Source: Amoeboaphelidium occidentale (taxonomy: Eukaryota > Aphelidiomycota > Aphelidea). Taken from it: DNA of 39,379 bases. A program made the translations under genes and the position numbers. The stretch is taken from positions 6,813 through 46,191 of the forward strand of contig JALGPX010000046.1 in assembly GCA_023515795.1 (NCBI GenBank), given 5' to 3'. Numbering within the stretch: position 1 is the first letter of the stretch; every line of letters starts with the position of its first letter. The notes below the pieces were generated by a model. The model was not told where the DNA came from. It saw only the letters and a list, made by a program, of their open reading frames with translations, and made no database searches. Below are positions 1 to 9,346 of the stretch, piece after piece.

Positions 1-1119
1 ATAATCTTGTAAGTTTTACTGTGACGCCAACAGGAACATCAAAAGAAGCGAGTAAATTATCAAATTGATACATAGTCTGAACTCGAGCTGATATTTCATC
101 CTCAAAATCGAAGTTGAAATCAAATACTAAACCTTCTGATGCATTATTGCAAACTATCGAAAACTTTGTGGCCTTTGGGATGCCTGTAATGTTTAAATCA
201 GATAACTTCGTAGCATGTTCCCATATTGAATCTTGTGTCAAATCATTTGATTTTGCGACGATAGCTTTAGATGTAGAGGAATTAGACGATCTTTTGACCT
301 TCTGCATAAATATAACGTTGAGCCGCTTATGAAGGAAATCAGAAAATGATTTTGTTATAAACAATCGTTCCATAAAATAGTTGAACCATACACCCTCTTC
401 AACCAAAGAAAGAACGCCACTGTCAATTGTTTGAAAGTAAGATGAATATGATCTGGGCAGTTTGTGTCCAGCAGAGCTTTCGCCAGATGCTCTTCGAAGA
501 GCTAGAAACCAGTCCTCCTTCACAGGTGACGTCGGCATGTAAAGATAAAACACATTCCCAGCTGTTCTCTTAGACATGAGCTGAATAGGAAAATGTTTTG
601 CATAAAACTCAAAGTCAAGCATATCATCCGGAACCAAGTTGACCATGTATTCTTGTAGGGACAGCTTCATATACACTGTATTATCAGTAGCAGCATCATT
701 AATAATCTCAGAACATACATCATAAAACAGTGTCAATGTAGTATCAGATAAAACCGCATAGAAATAATCTTCAGGAAGCGATGGAACATTCGTGTGATGT
801 TTGTCTGAGCAAAGCACTCGAGCTAGCGACGTCGGAATGTGTTCATCACTGCTGATCCTGAAATGAGTAACGCATTTTAGCCAGCTTTCCGTGGCCTAAC
901 AAAATTAACAGAAATCGTAAAGTAATTCCATACATTCTGCTTGTTCAACTTCTTTGTCGACTGTTTTACGTTATCCGAGCCATTAGAATTAGACTTCCTG
1001 CGCTCATTCTGGCTAATCTTGAGGTCTGCCAAGTTCTTAAGTATGAATATCAATATAATGAAGCATAGAACGAAGCCTGAGACAACTCCAGTGAGGAATA
1101 TCGAAAAGCTCAATATCAT
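1..1119 (-). CDS. TEX2/Nvj2-type SMP-domain lipid-transfer protein, 5' part
   Basis: Two exons on the minus strand, 934-1119 and 1-895, joined in phase 0 across a 38-bp intron (896-933, donor GTATGG, acceptor TTGTTAG). The gene continues past the left edge. The first ATG in frame gives an N-terminal membrane anchor (MILSFSIFLTGVVSGFVLC...). A Lys/Asn-rich linker follows, then a PH-like region (YFYAVLSDTTLTLFYD ... VKEDWFLALRRASG) and the start of an SMP domain (WFNYFMERLF ... FLHKRLNVIF). The order TM, PH, SMP is that of yeast Nvj2 and animal TEX2, which act at ER contact sites and move lipids. Seen: the open frame, splice sites and domain-like segments. Inferred: the family, from motif order; the C-terminus is missing here. 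An extra upstream exon cannot be excluded. It diverges from the MCUR1-like gene over about 150 bp. Confidence 0.72.
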
Positions 1120-1268
1120 AGCGAACAAGAAAACAAGTGCAGCGCTAAGGTAAGCAGGAGGCGCAGCTATCTTATCTGTTTCAACTTACGCTAATATTTC
1201 TTAAACGCTCTTCAACCTTAAATAGTCGTATGGCTTAAGAAGGTTCCGTGCCTGGTTTTCTTTGTACA

Positions 1269-1844
1269 ATGTTGAAGAGGTCTTTTCGTGCTTCGCGACC
1301 TGTGCGCTTCATTGATACTTACCAGCTGATTTTGAGCTTGGAGAGGCATGGACGCTTTAATAGACAGCAGTCCGTAGAAATAATTAGTGTATTCAACTCG
1401 ATACTGTCACAGCGCTTGAAGCATTCGAAAGATCTGAACATTTCTCTGGAGGATCTGAACCCACAAACGCTGGACTCTTCGATATCACATCAGAATCTTA
1501 AGTCGGAAATAGCAACGCTGCATAAATCATCTACAGAGTCACTGCGATCTTCTCTAAGTTCAATTCAGAGGGATCTAGACTTGGTGAGCTTAAAATTCAA
1601 AGAGGATTTTAATCAGCTCAGTACGGAACTCAAGTTGGATATGAATACAAGAAAAAGCGAAATAAAGGAGGAAAGACAGGGAAATTTGAATCGCATAGAG
1701 GCTTTACGGCACAAGTTGAGCATCGAAACAGGCGAGCTGAAGACTGAGATTGAGTCCATGAAGTTGGAACTCATGACAAAATACGCTGCAGGAATCGCGC
1801 TCTCTGTATCTGCAATGACAATACTTTTAATAAAGTTGCTTTAG
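1269..1844 (+). CDS. MCUR1/CCDC90 family (DUF1640) mitochondrial coiled-coil protein
   Basis: Intronless, 191 aa from the first ATG; an in-frame GTG lies seven codons upstream. The N-terminus is basic and Ser/Arg-rich (MLKRSFRASRPVRF), like a mitochondrial presequence. The family signature follows: FIDTYQLILSLERHGRFNRQQSVEII, here split as FIDTYQL, LERHGRF and QQSVEII. A long charged coiled coil covers about residues 50-165, including LDMNTRKSEIKEER. The C-terminus is a single hydrophobic segment (AAGIALSVSAMTILLIKLL). This matches MCUR1/CCDC90B and yeast Fmp32, inner-membrane proteins linked to the calcium uniporter or to cytochrome oxidase assembly. Which role applies here cannot be told. 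It converges with the SMG6-like gene, with only 10 bp between the stops. Confidence 0.85.
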   Translation: MLKRSFRASRPVRFIDTYQLILSLERHGRFNRQQSVEIISVFNSILSQRLKHSKDLNISLEDLNPQTLDSSISHQNLKSEIATLHKSSTESLRSSLSSIQRDLDLVSLKFKEDFNQLSTELKLDMNTRKSEIKEERQGNLNRIEALRHKLSIETGELKTEIESMKLELMTKYAAGIALSVSAMTILLIKLL

Positions 1845-1854
1845 TTTCCGTGGT

Positions 1855-4053
1855 TTACTTTAGGTTTGATCTGACAATTGATCTCAGTTCGTCATGTTGC
1901 TTCGATTTCTTGTTGTCTTTTTGAGAGTTAGAGACTTTTAGCTTGTTCAATGCTTCTACGATCTTGCGAACTCTCTCGTCTTCTGATAGTATTAAGACTT
2001 CTATAACACTTCCATTATCGGGAGAAGCAAAATCTTGCGCGCCATTGAACAAATAATAATTCACGCATTCAAGCCATTGAGTCAAATCATCTCCAAGACC
2101 AGGTTTCTTGAGCGGTTTGAATGGTTCTGAAGTTGAGGTTGTTGTAGTTTCATCTTCATAAGGTTTTAAAACAATTAGCTCTCTTATCTCGTCAGGTAAC
2201 AAGCGCAACTGAGCATTCTGTTTTTCTGCTACAGATTGTAGCTTAAGAAATCTCGCAGCATGGCCTTTGCCTGATAAGAAACTGTAAATTGTATTCGAAA
2301 TCTTTCTTGCTTGGTTTGGTATATGTTCACCTTCAATTATCACTCTGCCAATTGTGGTCATTGATGTTTGTTCTTCAGGCAAATCTTTCAAAACATCCAA
2401 ATCTCTTATTATAGACTGTGGTATGACCACGTACGTGTAATCTCTTTTAGTGTTCTGATTTGCCGCGGTTGGATTCTTATACAGAACATTTTTGATCTCT
2501 TTCATGTGGTTCAGCAAGTAAGCAGTGTCTGGAATAAATACTCGCCTCCTTGAAGGAGCATGTCGTTTCTTAGATTGAGATGATGATGGTTCCTGTGTTT
2601 TCTTCTCGTTTTCTAAAGGTTTATCTTCCTTGTACAAAGCCATTGGATCCTTAGAAAGATTGTCTTCAAGGAGATTACTGCCTGAACGACTCAACATTTC
2701 TGGTTCTTGTTCCACAACAACAACAGGTTCCTTCAATGGAACATCTTTCATTGAATCTTCAAAGGCTGTCATGCACGCATCCAAACTAGTTTCCGAGCTA
2801 CCGGAAGACAGCGTTGATTTATGCAAATGTTGGAACAAATTGATAAACTCAATAAAATCGTCGTCAGAATTATTACTACGCATCGATCCAAATAAATCGG
2901 GATTATTATTCTTGAATGATATTAATTTCTTGACTCCGAGTCTAAATCTGTTAAGGGAATCATGATAATTCTCAAAATCTGAGGCATCCCTAGAACTTTC
3001 ACGAATATAATCATACAGGATCTCTGAGATCATCTTTCCTGAAGTGTGCTTCAATTGAATTAAGAAAAGGAAACCAAAGTTAAGAATGACTTCAAACTTG
3101 ACCATGTCTTCCTCAGAAATGTTCAGGCATAGAATCCCACATAATTCAGCCAGCAATCCGTAAACTAACGTGAAGCACCACGTCAATTCCCACTTCTTCA
3201 TTGCTTCCACGCTCACCAATTTGAAATTATGCTCAAGCAGAGAGTGACACATAACAACAGCGGCAATGAAATGATCATGCTTCGTTATCAACTGTTGCTT
3301 GCTGCCTCTGAGTTCGTTCAAATATGTATCTAGTAGAACATGATCTTCATATGCAGCCCTCTTGCTAGACAGACTACTGGAAAACCAAAGCAGCCCAAAC
3401 AATTTAACAAAGGAAATATCCAAGCCAGACATGACAGTATCAGAAAATGTCTTGAATAAAGCAGATTCCATATTCTCCATCATGGCAGAATTGGAGTCTG
3501 CTGCCCCAACCAACAGCGCATAATGATAATAAGTATGCCCACGCAAGAGCATTCCAGGGCGATGCAATGCATACAATTGAGCCAGCTGATAAAACACATA
3601 AACACATTTATCGTACATGTTTGTGCTCAATCCTATTCTGAGAGACTCCTTGTAATAATACAGAACCAATTCCTCATCAACGCCGGCATACTTTGACAGA
3701 TCCCCTAAGCAGCTGAGGTAAAATAGCTTACGGCTGTGATAAGCAGCAGGAGATTCATGTGGAGCCAAAAGAAGAAAAGCATGATAATGGCCAATTAGCG
3801 TCTGCAGCAGAGTCCTCCTTTGAAAATCATTCAGGTTGCTCGCAAGTAATTCCTGAAAAGCGCCCCACGATTCCGCTAAATTCCCCGTTGAAGATTTCTG
3901 CAGGTGCGAATGAAGTTTTTGCGATACGGTCGTCATAAGTCGAATTAAATCGAAGTGAACAGCGCGCCATTTAAACGGAACTATCGAAGCTCCGGACGCA
4001 TTAATAGCCACGGGGGCTTTAAAGCACTTCTTTATTTCATTTGATATCAGCAT
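1855..4053 (-). CDS. EST1/SMG6-like protein with 14-3-3-like TPR and PIN domains
   Basis: Single open frame of 732 aa from the first ATG at 4053. The frame stays open to 4080 without an ATG and ends in an acceptor-like TTGGTTGCAG, so a short upstream exon is possible. Residues about 40-210 resemble the EST1/SMG5-7 14-3-3-like TPR domain (RKLFYLSCLGDLSKYAG, YYYKESLRIG, VFYQLAQLYALHRPGMLLRGHTYYHYAL shown in parts). A low-complexity acidic and Ser-rich linker follows. The C-terminal 230 residues resemble a PIN nuclease: RRRVFIPDTAYLLNHM with the first Asp, YTYVVIPQSIIRDLDVL, and VLILSEDERVRKIV. TPR plus C-terminal PIN is the SMG6 order, the endonuclease of nonsense-mediated decay; SMG5, with a dead PIN, is the alternative. 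The motif TDDR of SMG6 reads SEDE here, so activity is uncertain. Confidence 0.8.
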   Translation of the reverse strand: MLISNEIKKCFKAPVAINASGASIVPFKWRAVHFDLIRLMTTVSQKLHSHLQKSSTGNLAESWGAFQELLASNLNDFQRRTLLQTLIGHYHAFLLLAPHESPAAYHSRKLFYLSCLGDLSKYAGVDEELVLYYYKESLRIGLSTNMYDKCVYVFYQLAQLYALHRPGMLLRGHTYYHYALLVGAADSNSAMMENMESALFKTFSDTVMSGLDISFVKLFGLLWFSSSLSSKRAAYEDHVLLDTYLNELRGSKQQLITKHDHFIAAVVMCHSLLEHNFKLVSVEAMKKWELTWCFTLVYGLLAELCGILCLNISEEDMVKFEVILNFGFLFLIQLKHTSGKMISEILYDYIRESSRDASDFENYHDSLNRFRLGVKKLISFKNNNPDLFGSMRSNNSDDDFIEFINLFQHLHKSTLSSGSSETSLDACMTAFEDSMKDVPLKEPVVVVEQEPEMLSRSGSNLLEDNLSKDPMALYKEDKPLENEKKTQEPSSSQSKKRHAPSRRRVFIPDTAYLLNHMKEIKNVLYKNPTAANQNTKRDYTYVVIPQSIIRDLDVLKDLPEEQTSMTTIGRVIIEGEHIPNQARKISNTIYSFLSGKGHAARFLKLQSVAEKQNAQLRLLPDEIRELIVLKPYEDETTTTSTSEPFKPLKKPGLGDDLTQWLECVNYYLFNGAQDFASPDNGSVIEVLILSEDERVRKIVEALNKLKVSNSQKDNKKSKQHDELRSIVRSNLK

Positions 4054-4137
4054 CGAACACCAGTTTTTGTCTGCAACCAAAGAGAACTCTTTTGCTGACC
4101 CTGAAACAATCTTATCGCTCGCAATAATCCTTCAATA
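4054..4137. promoter_or_regulatory. Shared divergent promoter interval SMG6-like / HFI1
   Basis: Only 84 bp separate the chosen ATGs of two divergent genes, so both core promoters and 5' leaders must lie here or reach into the neighbouring coding sequence. No clear TATA box is visible. The assignment rests on gene orientation only. Confidence 0.4.
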
Positions 4138-5163
4138 ATGCCACTAAATTCATCCGCTTTACCTTCCCGTAGAATCGATATCCAGAACTTAAAGAATGAA
4201 ATGAACCTGTCATTGCTGGTATCAAATTCCAACTCTAATGGTACATCTGCAAAAGAGCTTTACTGGAAGACTTTGAAATCGTTTCTATTGGGAAAGCTTA
4301 GCAAGACAGACTATGACAAGACCATTAGTACGCTTCTTCTTAATTCCAGCCAAAGGGCTCTGCATAATGAAATTGTTTTGGCTATTTATCATAATTCAGC
4401 TGAGCTACAAATTGCACCACCAGATGATCATGGCCCTTGGAATGGCGTACTTACCAGAAGAGTATCACAAATGACTAATGCTGCTATTGGGCATACATCT
4501 TCACAGTTACAAGAGGAGGATCGAAAGCTAAGAAGGGCTATCATGCAGTTTATGACTGCGAAAGAGAGGGAAGCGTTTCTACGGAGCGATCCGGAAACTG
4601 AAGGCGTTTCGAGTACTTCAGAAGGGTCTGTTTCTGATTTTGCATTGAATAATCGGAAGCCCCTGTTCTCTGATGCGTTGTTTGGACGGGAGTTCAGTCG
4701 TGGTTATTTACATGCGACATGCGTTGAGTTATCTTCTTTACCGGACTTTTCCATGTTAAGAACAAAAATGATTTCGATTGCACGGCTAGTTTTCTCAGGT
4801 GCACCTCCTACTGCTCCGAATGTTTCTGGTGGTGTTAGAATGTCTTTATTGGTTACGGATGATGCTGTTTCATTTCTGAGTTCAGCCCTGCATTTTTATA
4901 TCAAGAGCATTATTTCGACATGTTCAAAGCAACACCAGCTAAAACAGCTGCATCAAAATAACAGCAGCTCTTCTAGTAAGAGCTTAAAAGATGCAAACAA
5001 CTTGTTAATGCAGTATTCGTCTTCTGATCAGTCTTTAATCAGAACAAAAGATGTCTACTTCAGCATGCTCTGTCGTAAAGGTCAGTTTCGATCTCAAGTT
5101 GGTTTAATAGGGAATGTTTTACACGAGCGCTTTGTCGCTTTACTGTTGGATATGGATGAATAG
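4138..5163 (+). CDS. HFI1: SAGA coactivator subunit Hfi1/Ada1 (TADA1) homologue
   Basis: Intronless, 341 aa. The N-terminal third has the Hfi1/TADA1 signature: ELYWKTLKSFLLGKLSKTDYD, seen as YWKTLKSFLLGKLSK followed by DYDKTIS, then ALHNEIVLAIYHNSAE. Further on, DHGPWNGVL and a basic stretch (EEDRKLRRAIMQF) match the loop before the histone-fold region. The C-terminal part (SLLVTDDAVSFLSSALHFYIKSIIS) looks like the histone-fold helix that pairs with Taf12 in yeast SAGA. Known role: a core structural subunit of the SAGA histone acetyltransferase complex in the nucleus. A Ser/Asn/Gln-rich insert sits near residue 275. The stop is 91 bp before the trehalose gene on the same strand. Confidence 0.85.
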   Translation: MPLNSSALPSRRIDIQNLKNEMNLSLLVSNSNSNGTSAKELYWKTLKSFLLGKLSKTDYDKTISTLLLNSSQRALHNEIVLAIYHNSAELQIAPPDDHGPWNGVLTRRVSQMTNAAIGHTSSQLQEEDRKLRRAIMQFMTAKEREAFLRSDPETEGVSSTSEGSVSDFALNNRKPLFSDALFGREFSRGYLHATCVELSSLPDFSMLRTKMISIARLVFSGAPPTAPNVSGGVRMSLLVTDDAVSFLSSALHFYIKSIISTCSKQHQLKQLHQNNSSSSSKSLKDANNLLMQYSSSDQSLIRTKDVYFSMLCRKGQFRSQVGLIGNVLHERFVALLLDMDE

Positions 5164-5254
5164 AAACTGCACTTCGTTTTTTGTGTGTTTGTGTGTGCGT
5201 TTCCACAGATTGTCGACGATCACAAAGACTTCCACAATATTCCGTAAAACGATT

Positions 5255-7572
5255 ATGGAGCGATTAATTGTGATTTCAAATAGATTGCCGGTGTCTATGC
5301 AGCGCAGTGAAGACGGCTCATGGACTTATAAAATGTCTTCTGGTGGTTTAGTGTCTGCTTTATCAGGGCTTAAGAAGATGATGTCTTTTACTTGGATCGG
5401 TTGGCCTGGTGTCGAGGTTCCTTTGGAAGAGCGCGGAGAGGTCAGCCGTCAGTTGATGGAACAGTTCTCTTGTGTCCCAGTGTTTCTGTTGGACCAGGTT
5501 GCTGAGTTATATTACAACGGATTTTCCAACAGCATTCTTTGGCCCTTGTTTCATTACTTGCCTGGTGAAATTAACTTTGATGATTCCTACTGGGAGGCAT
5601 ATCAAGAGGCTAATCGTATGTTTGCTACAGCAGTCGCTCCAGTGCTAAGAGAAGGCGATCTTGTTTGGGTTCAGGATTATCATTTGATGCTGTTGCCTTC
5701 GATGTTGCGCTCAATGTTACCGCAAAGTTTCAATTGTCGATTTGGTTTCTTCTTGCATACTCCTTTTCCGTCTTCGGAAATTTATCGTATTCTGCCGGTG
5801 CGCAGAGAGATTCTGTTGGGTGTGCTGCAATGCGATTTAATCGGGTTTCATACCTACGACTACGCAAGGCATTTCTTGTCAAGTTGCACACGTATTTTAG
5901 GTCTGAGCACTTTACCTAATGGTGTTGAGTATGAAGGTCGTCTGGTGCATGTTGGTACATTTCCTATTGGCATTGATCCAGATAAATTCATTCAAGGATT
6001 GCAAGAAGAACGCATTCAACAGAGAATTGCTAAGTTGAAAGAAAAGTTCAAAGATGTTACTGTTCTTGTTGGTGTTGATCGTTTGGATTATATCAAAGGT
6101 GTTCCGCAGAAGCTTTATGCGTTTGAAGGATTTCTTGATAGTCATCCAGAGTTTCAGGGCAAAGTCGTTTTAGTTCAAGTTGCTGTGCCATCTCGAACTG
6201 ATGTCGAAGAGTATCAGAATTTAAGATCTGCAGTCAATGAACAAGTTGGAAGAATCAATGGTAAATTTGGAACTGTGGATTTTATGCCAATTCACTTCAT
6301 GAACAAATCTGTTAACTTTGAAGAATTAGTTGCATTATACAGAATTGCAGATGCTTGTTTAGTGTCTTCAACAAGAGATGGTATGAATTTGGTCAGTTAT
6401 GAGTATATCACTTGTCAACAGGATAATCATGGAGTTTTAGTTTTAAGCGAGTTTGCAGGTGCTGCGCAGTCATTGAATGGAAGTGTTATTGTTAATCCTT
6501 GGAACACCGAAGAACTGGCTGATGCAATTTATCAGGCTGTCACGATGTCTCCTGACCAAAGGAAGATAAACCATCAAAAGCTTTTCAGATATGTTACAAA
6601 GTACACCGCTGCTTATTGGGGTTTAAGCTTTGTCAATGAATTAAGAAGAGTCAGTAAGGAGTATGATCATACCAACGCATTGCCTAAATTGGATAACACA
6701 ATTGTATGGAAAAAGTTTAAAGATGCTTCGAAGAAGAAGGTTATCTTCTTAGATTATGATGGAACATTGACAGCATCTCACAAAATACCAGAATTTGCAA
6801 GACCGTCTGCTGCAATTCTGAATACCCTGGCTAAGCTGGCGAATGCCGAAAACACTTATGTCTACATTCTTTCAGGAAGGGGTCGTGTTCATTTGGATAA
6901 ATGGTTCGAAGAGACTGGAATCGGTTTGAGTGCTGAACATGGTTGCTTTTATAAGCACCCTAAAAATTACTTGGAGCAAAATGGAAAAGTTTCTTATGAG
7001 AGCAATGAAGACAATTGGATCAGAATGGTTAATGACTTTAATAGCTCATGGAGGGACATTATTCGTCCTGTTTTCCAACATTATACAGAAAGAACTCCAG
7101 GATCATTTATTGAAGAGAAAGAAGTTAATCTTACATGGCATTATCGTGCCGCAGATCCTGAATTTGGAGGATGGCAAGCTGCGGAGTTGCAAGTCAATTT
7201 GGAGAAGGTATTGAGTCACATGGCTGTTTCTATTGTGCTTGGTAACAAGACTCTTGAATTAAGGCCTTCAGCAGTTGATAAATCGACCTCTGTAAAAGCA
7301 ATACTGAAAGATATCGGAGGGTAAGAGCATTTAGTTTGACTTACTTACTTTTTAGACAAGAGGATGTTGATTTTATTCTATGTGTTGGTGATGGAAAGAC
7401 TGACGAAGTTGTCTTCAACTTATTGAAAGGATACAAATCTGCAGTTACCTGTACTGTCGGAAAGAAACAAACTGAAGGTAGTTTTACTGCTTCTTTAACT
7501 TACATTTTAGCGAGCTATTATTTGGAATCTGTTCAGGATGTTTCTGCTTTGCTTTTCGGAATGACAGCTTAG
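5255..7572 (+). CDS. Bifunctional trehalose-6-phosphate synthase/phosphatase
   Basis: Two exons, 5255-7320 and 7356-7572, joined across a 35-bp intron (GTAAGA ... TTTTTAG) to give 760 aa. The ATG at 5255 starts MERLIVISNRLPV, the usual GT20 opening; the frame is open further upstream but does not look like family sequence. Synthase half: SSGGL, WIGWPG, VQDYHLMLLP, FLHTPFPSSE, VDRLDYIKG (Arg and Lys that bind the sugar nucleotide and phosphate) and RDGMNLVSYE (Asp and Glu of the catalytic loop). Phosphatase half: HAD motifs FLDYDGTL, ILSGR, LSAEHGCF and, in exon 2, GDGKTDE. All key residues of both enzymes are present, so it probably makes trehalose from UDP-glucose and glucose-6-phosphate in one chain. 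AATAAA hexamers follow the stop near 7597-7607. It converges with glutathione synthetase over 54 bp. Confidence 0.95.
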
Positions 7573-7626
7573 AGCGAAGGGAATTAATGATATGAGAATA
7601 AATAAATTTATAAGATCACACCCAGT

Positions 7627-9301
7627 CTAATCTATTAGCAGAGGACTATCAATTACTGCAAAGCCTGAAGCAACACCTCCTTCATCTGTGTTTGCAGTTT
7701 TAGTTCTTAGAAGGTGCCCACAAACATTGTTGGCTACTGTGGTTTTACCGTCACTTTAAAGTTAGATATAAGTTAAGCACATTACCTTATGTAAACTCCA
7801 TAGACTCCCAGTTCTGAAACGACGTCTGCTTCAATGACAATTCCGTCCCGAACCAGAGCATTCTTGTAAGGTGGAGGAAGAATCCTTTCCATCAATATAT
7901 AAGCCGACGTCTCTTCCCTTGACATTGATTTCAATTTTTCCTTCACTTTCTCTCCATAATAGTTGTTTCCTCCGCCTTCCCTTTGCGGTTTCAAAACGAA
8001 CTTGTTAGGATCCCCGAGAGCCATTTCTATATTCTTGCTCCCGTCTTCGTTATTATCGAGAGAGTAGATACCTGTAAAACATTTCCTTAGTGACCTTGCT
8101 TCTTCTGAATTGCAAAACCTAGTTTTTAGCATTCCATCACTTACACTTACCTCTCCAGTTGATCTTGGACTGCTAAAACTTGTTGTACTTTCTTGGCACC
8201 TACCAATTGATATGCAACTGTAGGGCATTTGATAGCGTAAGATTGTTCAATTAATAATCTAGCATTCCACTCATTCTTGCTAGGATAATCTCCTGGACCA
8301 TAACCTGATCTGAAGTAAACGACAGCTATTTCTAGTCCGCTAGAAACGTTAATAATGTTTAGAGGCAATTACTCGATTATCAAAGGATCTCCTGGAGTAA
8401 ACTTCTTAACGCATGAGCCAACTTGAGAAAGTGTTCTTCTGATACACTTGACTTTGAACTTTTCTAATAATTCATACTCAATTAGACGCTGATCAAAAAC
8501 ATTTCGCTCTGCAGGCTGGACAACAAACAAAACATGTGCCTTTGCATTTCCATAAAGCTTCCACGCTTCATAAATACCCTGAGACAATCCTTGAAGAGCA
8601 GCATTATTGGGCAGACTATGCCTTTGAATATCAAGTGTCTCAGCGTCAGCATGATTATAAAAGTCGTAACGATCACTCAAAAACTGATGCAGCTTTGTGA
8701 TAACTGTAGAAAGGCATGCAAATGAAGCTGAAACTGTGTTCAATTCAACTTGTTTGATTTGATAATCGTTCGTGGCGCGATCATGGTGCAGCATGTAATC
8801 AGAGCGATGGATGCCCAAAACAATTCTCTAAACATAAGGAAAACTCCTCTTGGGATATTCTGACCTGTTTCTTTTCCTGTGACTTAACTTTCTTGTAAAT
8901 ATCATAAAGGCCTCCAGTGAAATCATCAACTTTGGACAAGCTACAGAGCATTACAATGCAACAGGTCAAAATTACGGCTCGAAAATCGTCTTCATGAACT
9001 CCTCATCGACAGAAATGCGTTGCACCAACTCATTAAACAGCGACTGCAACTTCAGAGCCTTTTCGTACTCCTTCCGTGGAAAAGGTGAAGGGAACAGAGC
9101 GAACGGTGCATGCGACGTCAAGACACCAAGCCCAGACACTTCCTGAACACTTAAAGCATCTGCATCTGTTTTAATTTGATCTTTTTCAGCTCGTTTCATA
9201 AGAGCACCAGCACTCATGGCTTTGGTAACTGCGTGTTCAGCGAGCACGAGCAAGTCGTGTCTTTGCAACGTCGGCGGCCAAGTTTGAAACGCTTTCTCCA
9301 T
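7627..9301 (-). CDS. GSH2: Glutathione synthetase (eukaryotic type), six exons
   Basis: Exons on the minus strand: 8976-9301, 8865-8940, 8373-8827, 8151-8339, 7786-8118 and 7627-7753. Introns are 35, 37, 33, 32 and 32 bp, all GT-AG, and every join keeps frame, giving 501 aa. The product aligns by eye with human GSS through its whole length: [95 protein letters not shown] (glycine-rich ATP loop), [19 protein letters not shown] and GHLLRTK ... [12 protein letters not shown]. It is an ATP-grasp-like enzyme that joins gamma-glutamylcysteine and glycine in the cytosol. The last exon is short and easily missed. The initiator ATG lies 45 bp past the stop of threonine deaminase on the same strand. 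Confidence 0.95.
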
Positions 9302-9346
9302 ACAGAAAAAAATTAAAATAATTTAGGCAAAACTTTTAATTACGCG

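Noticed and set aside
2630-2965. Plus-strand open frame of 111 codons inside the SMG6-like gene, and similar long frames opposite other genes
   Set aside because: They lie antisense to well-supported coding regions and show no family-like sequence, so they are shadows of the codon bias on the other strand.
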